NCBI GenBank assembly: GCA_021731425.1
Contig: JAKFXJ010000242.1
Coordinates: 1-8,791, forward strand
Source of the DNA: Limnohabitans sp.
Lineage (GTDB): Bacteria > Pseudomonadota > Gammaproteobacteria > Burkholderiales > Burkholderiaceae_C
Direction: 5' to 3'
DNA length: 8,791 nucleotides
The notes beneath the pieces were generated by a model. It saw only the letters and a program-made list of their open reading frames with translations, was not told the DNA's origin and ran no database searches. Each line of letters starts with the position of its first letter. Within the stretch, counting starts at the first letter, position 1. The position numbers and the translations under genes are program-made. This document shows, piece after piece, positions 1 through 6,397 of the stretch.

Positions 1-286
1 GGTAATACTGGGCCGAGAACAGCACCAGTTGCCGCCAGGCGTCACCCAGCGGGGGCAGATCTTGCAGCACGCTGGAGACATCGCGCACCGATGAAGGCGG
101 CAAGTCCGGTGCCGCTGAGGACACCGACCACACCACGCCCAACAAGTCGCGCTGCCCCAGCGGCACCCGCACCAGTTGCCCTGGTTGCAGGGCATGTTGG
201 CTGCGGTAGCTCAGCAGTCCGCCCACCTGGCTGTGGGCAGGTGTTTGAACGGCAATTTCAATCCAAAGTGGTTCAGTCAGGGTCAA
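1..286 (-). CDS. priA: Primosomal protein N' (PriA helicase), N-terminal part, cut by left window edge
   Basis: PriA is the 3'-to-5' DNA helicase that recognises stalled replication forks and reloads the replisome. Only its first 95 codons are visible here, reading off the left edge. The translation starts MTLTEPLWIEIAVQTPAH and continues with GGLLSYRS, a GQLVRVPLGQRDLLGVVW stretch and a DLPPLGDAW stretch. This is the pattern of the PriA N-terminal 3'-DNA-binding domain (a beta-barrel with the conserved G-x-L-V-x-V-P-x-G motif). The helicase and zinc-binding parts would lie outside the window. The start is taken as TTG at 284-286, because no ATG or GTG lies in frame at a sensible place. No good Shine-Dalgarno sequence precedes it, so the exact start is uncertain. 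hemE lies upstream on the same strand, but a 375-base AT-rich gap makes a separate priA promoter likely. Confidence 0.85.
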   Translation of the reverse strand, partial: MTLTEPLWIEIAVQTPAHSQVGGLLSYRSQHALQPGQLVRVPLGQRDLLGVVWSVSSAAPDLPPSSVRDVSSVLQDLPPLGDAWRQLVLFSAQYY

Positions 287-342
287 TGTGATTCGAACAA
301 ATTTAGAAATTTTGATGGTTAGGTGAAGTCTTGAAAACGGGG

Positions 343-367
343 CTAAGTGCTTGATTTCTAAGTGCTT
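343..367. repeat. Tandem direct repeat, two copies of CTAAGTGCTT
   Basis: The 10-mer CTAAGTGCTT occurs exactly at 343-352 and again at 358-367, so the period is 15 bp. It lies about 60 bases upstream of the proposed priA start and 20 bases from a DnaA box. A pair of identical short repeats could be a regulator binding site or a remnant of iteron-like structure. Nothing in the sequence tells which protein would bind. Confidence 0.6.
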
Positions 368-387
368 TGCGGGTCATCCAGAAAATC

Positions 388-396
388 TGTGGATAA
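388..396 (-). promoter_or_regulatory. DnaA box (TTATCCACA)
   Basis: The plus strand reads TGTGGATAA, the exact complement of TTATCCACA, the strongest known binding site for the replication initiator DnaA. It lies about 100 bases upstream of the priA start, within the wider sequence CTGTGGATAACTTTG. A single 9-mer could occur by chance, but its placement in a non-coding AT-rich gap next to a replication gene, with a second match nearby, supports a real site. Confidence 0.5.
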
Positions 397-426
397 CTTT
401 GTTGAAAACTCGTCACCAAGGCCGCG

Positions 427-449
427 AAAGCCTTAAAAATCAAGGCTTT
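427..449. repeat. Inverted repeat, 8-bp arms with 7-base loop
   Basis: AAAGCCTT (427-434) and AAGGCTTT (442-449) are exact inverse complements around the loop AAAAATC. On the plus strand the stem runs into four T (447-450). This is only a weak terminator signature, because the stem has few G-C pairs and the T tract is short. It could help end the hemE transcript, but it lies more than 200 bases beyond the hemE stop. A role as an RNA or DNA structure near the DnaA boxes is equally possible. Confidence 0.45.
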
Positions 450-574
450 TGCTGGATTGCTCACCAGATGGGCATTGAAAAATACTTCAATAAAATCAAC
501 GACTTAGATCCAACCCGTGTCGGACTGTTTGATAAGGGAGTGGTGAAATTTCCAAAAGTCGAAGAACCAAATTT

Positions 575-583
575 TGTGCATAA
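575..583 (-). promoter_or_regulatory. Second DnaA-box match (TTATGCACA)
   Basis: The plus strand reads TGTGCATAA, the complement of TTATGCACA, which fits the relaxed DnaA consensus TTATNCACA. It has the same orientation as the perfect box at 388-396 and lies about 20 bases from the T-rich stretch at 603-610. As a relaxed match it is weaker evidence than the first box. Confidence 0.35.
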
Positions 584-661
584 GTCAAGAGGACAAGCCG
601 ATTTTTTTTGAAATAAATCCAACTTGTTTGTTGTTTTTATGCCAGCTGAGGCCTTCGGTTT

Positions 662-1777
662 TCAGACGCCCTGGCGCAGCTTGCGCGAATGGCTGTGCAC
701 CGCCTCCACCAGCGCCGTCACATGCTCGGGCGGGGTGTATTGGCTGATGCCGTGGCCCAGGTTGAAGATGTGTGTCGGGCCTGTGGTTGAGCGGTCGGTG
801 TGCGGTTGGCCAAAGCTGTCCAGCACCCGGTGCACCTCTGTCGCGATCTGTGCGGGCGGGGCAAACAAGATGTTCGGGTCGATGTTGCCTTGCAGCGCTT
901 TGCCGGGGCCGCCGACTTGGCCACCCACCATGGCGCGGGCACGGCCCAGGTTCATGGTCCAGTCCAGGCCCAGTACGTCGCAGTTCAGGCCCGCCATCTC
1001 GGGCAGCCACAGGCCGCCACCTTTGGTGAAGACGATGCTGGGGATGCGTTGGCCGTTGTGCTCGGTCTTGAGTTGTGAGAGTACGCGTGCGGTGTAGGCC
1101 ATGCTGAATTGCTGGAAAGCGCCATCGGCGAGCACGCCGCCCCAGCTGTCAAAGATCATGGCCGCTTGGGCGCCCGCTTCGATTTGGGTGTTCAAGTACA
1201 GGGCCACAGCATCGGCGTTGACTTCCAGGATGCGGTGCATCAGGTCCGGGCGGCTGTACATCAGAGTCTTCACATGCCGGTAGTCGTCAGAGCCCGCGCC
1301 TTCAACCATGTAGCAAGCCAGCGTCCAAGGGCTGCCCGAAAAACCGATGAGGGGCACTCGGCCGTTGAGTGCCTTGCGAATCGACGTCACCGCATCGAAC
1401 ACGTAGCGCAGCTTGTTCATGTCGGGCACGGCGAGCTCGGCCACAGCGGCTTCGTCGCGCACATTCTTGGCAAAGCGCGGGCCTTCACCTTGTGCAAACG
1501 ACAGGCCCAGGCCCATGGCGTCTGGCACGGTGAGGATGTCGCTGAACAAGATGGAGGCGTCGAGTGGGTAGCGGTCCAGCGGCTGAAGCGTCACTTCGGT
1601 GGCGTAATCCACGTTGGTGGCCAGGCCCATGAAGCTGCCGGCCTTGGCGCGGGTGGCGCAGTACTCGGGCAGGTAGCGCCCGGCTTGGCGCATGAGCCAG
1701 ACGGGGGTGTGGTCGGTGGCCTGGCGCAGGCAAGCACGCAGGAAGGTGTCGTTTTGAAGGGGGGCAAAAGAGCTCAT
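662..1777 (-). CDS. hemE: Uroporphyrinogen decarboxylase
   Basis: HemE removes the four acetate carboxyl groups of uroporphyrinogen III to give coproporphyrinogen III, a cytoplasmic step of heme biosynthesis. The 371-residue product has full family length. It carries the first signature at about 25-39 ([15 protein letters not shown], with the substrate-binding arginines of RQAGR at 30-34). The catalytic aspartate region LFSDIL follows (Asp80), then the second signature [16 protein letters not shown] at 145-160 (active-site Tyr156). GNIDP (297-301) and the conserved histidine of GHG (His342) come later. The ATG at 1775-1777 fits the N-terminal [16 protein letters not shown], which is close to what I remember for Comamonadaceae HemE. 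AAGGG sits almost against the ATG, so the leader may be very short. dsbD lies 81 bases upstream on the same strand and priA lies downstream. No strong terminator follows the stop. Confidence 0.97.
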   Translation of the reverse strand: MSSFAPLQNDTFLRACLRQATDHTPVWLMRQAGRYLPEYCATRAKAGSFMGLATNVDYATEVTLQPLDRYPLDASILFSDILTVPDAMGLGLSFAQGEGPRFAKNVRDEAAVAELAVPDMNKLRYVFDAVTSIRKALNGRVPLIGFSGSPWTLACYMVEGAGSDDYRHVKTLMYSRPDLMHRILEVNADAVALYLNTQIEAGAQAAMIFDSWGGVLADGAFQQFSMAYTARVLSQLKTEHNGQRIPSIVFTKGGGLWLPEMAGLNCDVLGLDWTMNLGRARAMVGGQVGGPGKALQGNIDPNILFAPPAQIATEVHRVLDSFGQPHTDRSTTGPTHIFNLGHGISQYTPPEHVTALVEAVHSHSRKLRQGV

Positions 1778-1783
1778 GCCCTT

Positions 1784-1789
1784 ATTGTG
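1784..1789 (-). promoter_or_regulatory. Possible -10 element of a hemE promoter
   Basis: On the minus strand CACAAT lies seven bases before the hemE ATG, within CCACAATAAGGGC. It resembles the sigma-70 -10 hexamer (4 of 6 bases) and would give a leaderless or nearly leaderless message. No good -35 hexamer is found 16-18 bases further upstream. This is a weak prediction based on position. Confidence 0.2.
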
Positions 1790-1858
1790 GCAGGCCGCGA
1801 ATGCAGATCTACAGCTCTTTGAGGGCCATCCGCATCACGGCTGCGCTTCAACAGGGGC

Positions 1859-4231
1859 TTAACGGGCCGGTAGGCCTTGAAGGGCGCTTTGCACTTCGGC
1901 CACTCTGGGCAGCTCCGACAAGAGCACGGGAGCACGGCCGGGGGTGTACAAGGCATAGACCGGCACGCCGCTGCGGCCCAGTGCTGTCAGGGCTTGCGTG
2001 ATCGCTGGGTCGCGCCGTGTCCAGTCGGCCCGCATCAACACCACTTGCCTGGCCGCAAAGTCGCCCAACACGCGGGCATCGGCCAGCGTGGTTTTTTTGT
2101 TGTACTGGCAAGTCACGCACCAAGCGGCAGTGAAGTCCACAAACACCGGGCGGCCTGCGGCCAGCTGGGCTTGCACAGCCGCTTCAGACCAAGGCTGCCA
2201 AGTGGCCGCGTTGGCGCTGGACAAGGTGCCGGGCGCAGCTTGGCTGGCGCTGGTGTTGCTGGCAAGTGGCTCAGCAGGTGCTTCTCGCAAAGCCTGCGGC
2301 AACCAAGTGCTGCCCATCCACAGCAAAGTGGCCAGGGCCAAGCCGCTCAAGACCCAACGCGTGCGGCCGCTCAGGCCCAGCGCCCACACCAGCCAGGCGA
2401 CCGTGAGCAGCCCAGCCAGCAGGCTGCTCGCCCCGTCGATGCCGGTTTGTTGACCCAACACCCACAGCAGCCAAATGACGGTGGCAAACATCGGAAACGC
2501 CATGGCTTGGCGGAAAGTTTCCATCCAGGCCCCGGGGCGCGGCAGGGCGCGGGCGATGCCCGGCCACCAGCTGGCCGCCAAATAGGGTACAGCCATGCCC
2601 ACACCCATGGCAGCAAAGACCAGCAGCGCTTGCCAGACGGGCAGCGCAATCGCCAGGCCAAGCGAGGCCCCCATGAAGGGCGCAGTGCAGGGCGAAGCCA
2701 CAGCCACGGCCAATACACCCGACAAACCGGCGTTCACCGTGGGGTGACGGCTTTGCAGCGTGGCCAGGCTGCTGGGCAGCATCTGCCCAAATTCAAAAAC
2801 ACCCGCCAGGTTCAGGCCCAGCAGGGTGAACAAAAGGGCCAAGCCCGCCACCACCGGCGGCGATTGCAATTGAAACCCCCAGCCCAGTTGCTCGCCCGCA
2901 GCCCGCAGGCCCAGCATCAGGCCGCCCAGCAGCATGAACGACAGCACCACACCCACGGTGTAGGCCACGCCTGCCGCGCGGTGTTGCGACTGTGAGGTGT
3001 CGGCTTGCGCAAAACCGATCACTTTGATGGCCAGCACCGGGAACACGCAGGGCATGAGGTTGAGCAAGAACCCGCCAACCAAGGCCCCCAAAACGGCCAG
3101 CGTGAGGCCCAAAGCGGTGGTGGAGGAGGCGGTGGGCTTTTGAGCCGCGCTGGCGTTGGCGTTGTCGGCCAGCGCTTTGGCCAAGGCGGGTGAAATCTCA
3201 GCGGGCGCAGCTTGGGCCAGCGCGGGCCAAGTGCCTTGCACGGGCGTTTCGATTTCAAAAGCTGGGGCTTTGGGGGCAGATTCGGGCCCCACCGCGATCA
3301 CCCAGCGCATCGATGTTGGGCTGTCGCCACGTTCTTCAGACACCGGAATCTGGGCGCTCCAAACTGCGCCTTGCCAACTTTGTGTCCAGTCTTTGCCCTG
3401 CACCGCCGCGTTGTGCACCACATTGGGGGTGACCGGGAAGGCGCTCAAAGTCTGGCCACGCCAGCCTAAAGGCAGGCCGTGCACGCGCAGGTTGATGTGC
3501 TTAGCGTCAGCGGACAAGCTCGCTTGGCCGCCCGTGATCCAAGTGCCGCCTTGTTGCAGCTGTGCCATCGGCTTGGTGCTGAGCTTTTGTGCCGCTTCAA
3601 ACCCTGCCGCGTGGGTTTTTTGGGGCGCGGCAGAGCTCAGCTTCAAGCTGAAGCGGCCTTCTTGGGGGATGCACTCTTGGCGGCACACCAGCCATTCGGC
3701 CTGCAAGCCCAGGGTCAGCGGCCCACTGTCCGGGGAGCGGAAGTCCGCCCCCACCGTCACGGGTACGGTCAGCAGCAAACGGCCTTCGTAGCCATAGTTG
3801 GCCAAAGTGCCGATGGGGATCTTTTTGGGCAGTGGCCACGCAATCTCACCCGCTTGCAAGCCTGCAGGCAGCTGCCACTGCAGCCGCGTGGGCAGGCCCG
3901 AGTCGCCGGGGTTTTGCCAATAGGTGTGCCAGTGCGGCTGGTGCTCGATCTGCAGGCCCAACCAAAACGTTTGTCCGGCGCGAATGCCCTCGGGGGCGTG
4001 CACGAGCATTTCGGCCCGCACCTGTTCGGTGTTGACCACATGGCTGTCACCGCTGAGCAAGGCGGCCGTGCCTGAGGTGCTGGCGGGGGCGGATTTGTTC
4101 GAAAACAACGTGCCGGTCTGAGCCTGGCCGGACAGGGGTGTCAACAACAGGGCGCTCAGGCCCAGCCCCACCAGACCCAAGCCCCAGCTTTGAACAGTGG
4201 CCCAGCCACGCGAGAACACGGAAACTTTCAC
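1859..4231 (-). CDS. dsbD: DsbD-family protein-disulfide reductase (long, ScsB-like architecture)
   Basis: DsbD proteins carry electrons from cytoplasmic thioredoxin across the inner membrane to periplasmic thiol oxidoreductases, and often serve cytochrome c maturation or copper tolerance. From the chosen GTG start (4229-4231) the product has 790 residues. A hydrophobic signal segment lies at about 15-35, with likely cleavage near GQAQ. A periplasmic N-terminal domain carries the CX3C pair VCRQEC (Cys183, Cys187). About eight membrane segments span 373-642, with Cys395 in LMPCVFP and Cys515 in ASPCTAP. The C-terminal thioredoxin-like domain has AWCVTC (Cys705, Cys708) and a cis-proline motif GVPVY. 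These six cysteines, one pair per domain, are the only ones in the protein, matching the DsbD relay. At 790 residues it is much longer than E. coli DsbD (about 565), mainly in the N-terminal domain. The GTG start is preferred because AGAAGGA lies five bases upstream and the signal peptide then begins the protein; an upstream start near 4279 is possible. Confidence 0.9.
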   Translation of the reverse strand: MKVSVFSRGWATVQSWGLGLVGLGLSALLLTPLSGQAQTGTLFSNKSAPASTSGTAALLSGDSHVVNTEQVRAEMLVHAPEGIRAGQTFWLGLQIEHQPHWHTYWQNPGDSGLPTRLQWQLPAGLQAGEIAWPLPKKIPIGTLANYGYEGRLLLTVPVTVGADFRSPDSGPLTLGLQAEWLVCRQECIPQEGRFSLKLSSAAPQKTHAAGFEAAQKLSTKPMAQLQQGGTWITGGQASLSADAKHINLRVHGLPLGWRGQTLSAFPVTPNVVHNAAVQGKDWTQSWQGAVWSAQIPVSEERGDSPTSMRWVIAVGPESAPKAPAFEIETPVQGTWPALAQAAPAEISPALAKALADNANASAAQKPTASSTTALGLTLAVLGALVGGFLLNLMPCVFPVLAIKVIGFAQADTSQSQHRAAGVAYTVGVVLSFMLLGGLMLGLRAAGEQLGWGFQLQSPPVVAGLALLFTLLGLNLAGVFEFGQMLPSSLATLQSRHPTVNAGLSGVLAVAVASPCTAPFMGASLGLAIALPVWQALLVFAAMGVGMAVPYLAASWWPGIARALPRPGAWMETFRQAMAFPMFATVIWLLWVLGQQTGIDGASSLLAGLLTVAWLVWALGLSGRTRWVLSGLALATLLWMGSTWLPQALREAPAEPLASNTSASQAAPGTLSSANAATWQPWSEAAVQAQLAAGRPVFVDFTAAWCVTCQYNKKTTLADARVLGDFAARQVVLMRADWTRRDPAITQALTALGRSGVPVYALYTPGRAPVLLSELPRVAEVQSALQGLPAR

Positions 4232-4236
4232 GCCAA

Positions 4237-4243
4237 TCCTTCT
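4237..4243 (-). promoter_or_regulatory. Ribosome binding site that fixes the dsbD GTG start
   Basis: On the minus strand AGAAGGA ends five bases before the GTG at 4229-4231. It is the best Shine-Dalgarno match near this gene. It supports GTG over the longer upstream starts, whose extra residues (rich in Arg, no membrane character) would precede the signal peptide. Confidence 0.7.
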
Positions 4244-4248
4244 TTCTG

Positions 4249-4272
4249 GTCCCCAACGCCTCGTGTGGGGAC
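4249..4272. repeat. Strong hairpin in the dsbD leader, next to its ribosome binding site
   Basis: GTCCCCA (4249-4255) pairs with TGGGGAC (4266-4272). The stem extends by ACG (4256-4258) with CGT (4262-4264) across a single unpaired G at 4265, leaving a three-base loop. That gives ten base pairs, mostly G-C. In the dsbD message it would end about five bases before the AGAAGGA ribosome binding site. No T run follows in either direction, so it is not a simple terminator. A leader structure affecting dsbD translation or message stability is the plausible role. Confidence 0.5.
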
Positions 4273-4280
4273 TCTTCATC

Positions 4281-4299
4281 ACAGTGCGAAAGGCACTGT
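4281..4299. repeat. Perfect inverted repeat ACAGTGC-N5-GCACTGT between divergent genes
   Basis: ACAGTGC (4281-4287) and GCACTGT (4293-4299) are exact inverse complements around GAAAG. The repeat lies 22 bases before the creatininase-family start and about 50 bases before the dsbD start. Its dyad shape and place suit an operator for a dimeric regulator of one or both genes. As RNA it would form a seven-pair stem with a GAAAG loop. I do not recognise it as the site of a named regulator. Confidence 0.45.
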
Positions 4300-4320
4300 A
4301 CACGCCCGGGCTCCATTAAG

Positions 4321-5169
4321 ATGCCGAACATGCAAAACCCTTCGCGTTTTTGGGCCGACTGGACCACCCTCGATTTTCAGGCCTTGGCATCAGGTCGTGG
4401 CATCGATCGGGCCATCGCCATCTTGCCCGTTGCGGCCACCGAGCAACATGGCCCGCACCTGCCGCTGTCGGTGGACACCGAATTGGTCAACGGCGTGGTG
4501 GTGGCTTGCTTGCCGCACTTGCCTGCCGATTTGCCCGCTTTGTTTTTGCCCACCCAAACGGTGGGCCTGAGCCCTGAGCATGCGCGTTTTGCAGGCACCT
4601 TGACGCTCAAGGCCGAAACCGTGATTCGTTTGTGGACCGATATTGGCGAGTCGGTGGCGGCCAGCGGTGTGAAAAAGTTGGTGCTGCTCAACGCGCACGG
4701 CGGGCAAGTGAGTGTGATGGACATCGTGGCGCGGGATTTACGGGCCCGCTTGGGCATGTTGGTCTACAGCGTGAGTTGGTTCAATTTGCCGCTGCGCGAT
4801 GCGCAAGGCGCTGACGTGAACGCCTTGTTTCCGCCCGAAGAGCACCGCTTTGGTGTGCACGCGGGGGACACCGAAACCTCGATGATGCTGGCGCTGCACC
4901 CTGAGCGCGTGCGCATGGACTTGGCGCAAAACTTCCGATCTACCTCGCAAGACCGCGCTGAGCGCTTTGCCATTTTGGGCAACGGCAAAAGCGCCAAGTT
5001 GGGCTGGCAAATGCAGGACTACAACCGCCACGGCGCGGCGGGTAACGCCTTGGCCGCCACTGCCGAAAAAGGTCAAGCTTTGTTGGATGCTTCGGGCCGG
5101 GCCTTGGCGCAGTTGTTGGGTGAAATGGACCAGTTGCCGCCTGACACACTCACCGACCAAGTGGGCTGA
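4321..5169 (+). CDS. Creatininase-family metal-dependent amidohydrolase
   Basis: The family (creatininase/MftE/FAPy-deformylase type) hydrolyses cyclic or linear amides with a bound metal pair in the cytoplasm. From the ATG at 4321 the product has 282 residues, a usual length. Expected metal ligands are visible: Glu41 and His43 in ATEQHGPHLP, Asp52 in SVDTEL, His126 in LLNAHGGQ and Glu185 in HAGDTETSMM. The NAHGG and HAGD-x-ETS motifs are family hallmarks. The substrate cannot be named: creatinine is only one possibility, and many homologues act on other amides or have unknown substrates. The reading frame is open further upstream, but those codons overlap dsbD and its leader. ATG 4330 is an alternative start, and neither has a strong ribosome binding site. 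The gene is divergent from dsbD and its 3' end faces the Tgl-like gene 18 bases away. Confidence 0.85.
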   Translation: MPNMQNPSRFWADWTTLDFQALASGRGIDRAIAILPVAATEQHGPHLPLSVDTELVNGVVVACLPHLPADLPALFLPTQTVGLSPEHARFAGTLTLKAETVIRLWTDIGESVAASGVKKLVLLNAHGGQVSVMDIVARDLRARLGMLVYSVSWFNLPLRDAQGADVNALFPPEEHRFGVHAGDTETSMMLALHPERVRMDLAQNFRSTSQDRAERFAILGNGKSAKLGWQMQDYNRHGAAGNALAATAEKGQALLDASGRALAQLLGEMDQLPPDTLTDQVG

Positions 5170-5175
5170 GCCCAC
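5161..5175. repeat. Inverted repeat across the creatininase-family stop codon
   Basis: GTGGGC (5161-5166) and GCCCAC (5170-5175) are exact inverse complements with the TGA stop as the three-base loop. It lies at the convergent junction with the Tgl-like gene, so it could fold in both transcripts. No T run follows on either strand, so ordinary intrinsic termination is not well supported. Confidence 0.4.
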
Positions 5176-5187
5176 GCTGTTCGATCT

Positions 5188-6366
5188 TCAGAAGCGGGGC
5201 AGCACCAGGTCGCAGTGCTCGCGGCTCACGTTTTTGGGGTATTCGCGGGTGGTGTCGATGCAGCCGCCTTCGGCATAAACACCTTTGGGATCGCGCATGC
5301 GCAGCATGCGCTCCAGCACACGGGCACGGGCTTCGGGGTCGGCCTCGGTTTGTGCCACCAGGTGTTCCACCACCGTTTCGTCCATCTGCAGCTCGCCTTG
5401 GGCATCGGTGAAGACACCGTCTTTCCAGTGGAAGATTTCAATGGCTTTGGATTCGAGCGTGAAAGGTGCGTCCCGCTTCCAGAAGTTGCTGAACAGGCCG
5501 CCGCCCATGTACATGACCCAAGAGCCTTCGTAGCCGGTCACATCGGCGGAGCGCTCGTCGGGGTTGCGAAACCACAGCCGGTCCCCCGGGACATAAAAAC
5601 GGGCGGGCAGGGGTGCCTCCATGCTGCCGTACTCGATGAGGAACACCTCGTGGAACTGGCCCGAGCGCACCGCGTGGCGTTCGTTGAGCTGTTGCAACTC
5701 GGCTAACAATGCGGGGTGGTGCGTCTGCAACTCTTGTGCGATGCCCAGCAAGATCACGTATTCGGTGGCGCGGTAGCACGAGAAGTCGTACAGCTTGCCA
5801 GTGGCCTCGGGTTGGGTAGCGGCAATCAGGGCGTTGATCAAGGGGCGGCCCGGCTTGAGGATGAAACCGGGTTCTTCTTCGTAGTGCCAATCGGCCTCGG
5901 GGCGCTCGGCCGCTTCGGTTTTGAAGGCCAGCGCGGTCAATCGTGCGGCCAAGGCCATGTTGCGCCTGACCCGAACATGCGACTTGAGCGCCTCCAGGTC
6001 ATGGAACACAAAGCGATGCGGCGAGCCCAGCAGGGCCACCCAGATCTCACGCTCCAAAGCCCAGGCCTCGTCGGTGTGTTTGGTGTGGTCAGTTGGGTCG
6101 GCGTCCTTCAAGCTCAGGATCAGATTCAGGCTGTTGTGCCCGGGCATGTGGGTTTGCTGGAATTCGGGCCGCAAGCTGGCCATCAAGGCCACCGTGCCGT
6201 CTTCCAGGGGCACGCCGAGGGTCTGAACTGCCGACTCAAGGCCCCATTGCCGAAGGTCCGCGCTCAGTTGTGCACCCAGGCGATCGGCCTGATCGGCAGG
6301 TGTGTGGGAGAGCTCAATGCCGCCTTCCAGTGTCTGGAGGGCAAGCCAGGCGGTCGAACAATTCAT
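5188..6366 (-). CDS. Uncharacterised protein with a Tgl-like (spore-coat transglutaminase) core
   Basis: The product has 392 residues and no signal peptide or membrane segment, so it is probably cytoplasmic. Residues about 113-300 resemble Bacillus subtilis Tgl (protein-glutamine gamma-glutamyltransferase, NlpC/P60-like fold, 245 residues) as I remember it. HRFVFHDLEAL...RRNMALAA (117-140) matches the Tgl stretch QFDYHSIAEL...LRMNIVAAA. YDFSCYRATEYVILL (193-207) matches the region around catalytic Cys116, so Cys197 is the candidate nucleophile. FYVPGDRLWFRNPD (257-270) matches FFLGDCLYFKNPE, and YEGSWVMYMGGG (279-290) matches the RGENVILLG region. The Glu before the Tgl cysteine is Ser196 here, and Tgl Glu187 aligns with Ser282 (Glu280 lies nearby), so the chemistry may differ. 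About 110 residues precede the core and 90 follow it; I recognise neither part. AGGTGG lies just before the ATG. It may share a transcript with the phosphatase gene 76 bases upstream. The gene call is firm; the family call is a by-eye inference. Confidence 0.6.
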   Translation of the reverse strand: MNCSTAWLALQTLEGGIELSHTPADQADRLGAQLSADLRQWGLESAVQTLGVPLEDGTVALMASLRPEFQQTHMPGHNSLNLILSLKDADPTDHTKHTDEAWALEREIWVALLGSPHRFVFHDLEALKSHVRVRRNMALAARLTALAFKTEAAERPEADWHYEEEPGFILKPGRPLINALIAATQPEATGKLYDFSCYRATEYVILLGIAQELQTHHPALLAELQQLNERHAVRSGQFHEVFLIEYGSMEAPLPARFYVPGDRLWFRNPDERSADVTGYEGSWVMYMGGGLFSNFWKRDAPFTLESKAIEIFHWKDGVFTDAQGELQMDETVVEHLVAQTEADPEARARVLERMLRMRDPKGVYAEGGCIDTTREYPKNVSREHCDLVLPRF

Positions 6367-6397
6367 GCCACCTATTTTGCCCCTGACTTTGCAAGGT

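Larger units (their letters stand above)
287..661. other. AT-rich intergenic region between hemE and priA
   Basis: These 375 bases are clearly richer in A+T than the flanking genes. I see no convincing gene in them. The longest plus-strand reading frame (351-611, 86 codons) starts with TTG, has no ribosome binding site and encodes nothing I recognise. The region holds two DnaA-box matches, a tandem 10-bp direct repeat, an 8-bp-arm hairpin and a run of eight T at 603-610. It must contain the end of the hemE transcript and probably the priA promoter. It could also have a replication-related function; see the findings. Confidence 0.6.

Noticed and set aside
427..450. Intrinsic terminator for hemE or priA
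   Set aside because: The stem is only eight pairs with few G-C pairs, the T run is four bases, and it is far from the hemE stop. It is listed as a repeat, not as a terminator.
351..611. 86-codon open frame on the plus strand in the hemE-priA gap
   Set aside because: It starts with TTG and lacks a ribosome binding site. It covers the repeats and DnaA boxes, and its product matches nothing I know. In AT-rich DNA this length is not decisive, so I treat it as chance.
1109..1822. 237-codon plus-strand frame opposite hemE
   Set aside because: It is antisense to a certain gene. Such long frames are expected opposite GC-rich genes with G/C at third positions. The product lacks recognisable motifs.
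1877..2995. 372-codon plus-strand frame opposite dsbD
   Set aside because: It is antisense to dsbD and very rich in Gln, Arg, Gly and His, the usual composition of a shadow frame.
4138..4320. Upstream extension of the creatininase-family reading frame
   Set aside because: It would overlap the dsbD signal-peptide region and its leader. The added residues look unlike the family N-terminus, which begins near the SRFWADW segment.
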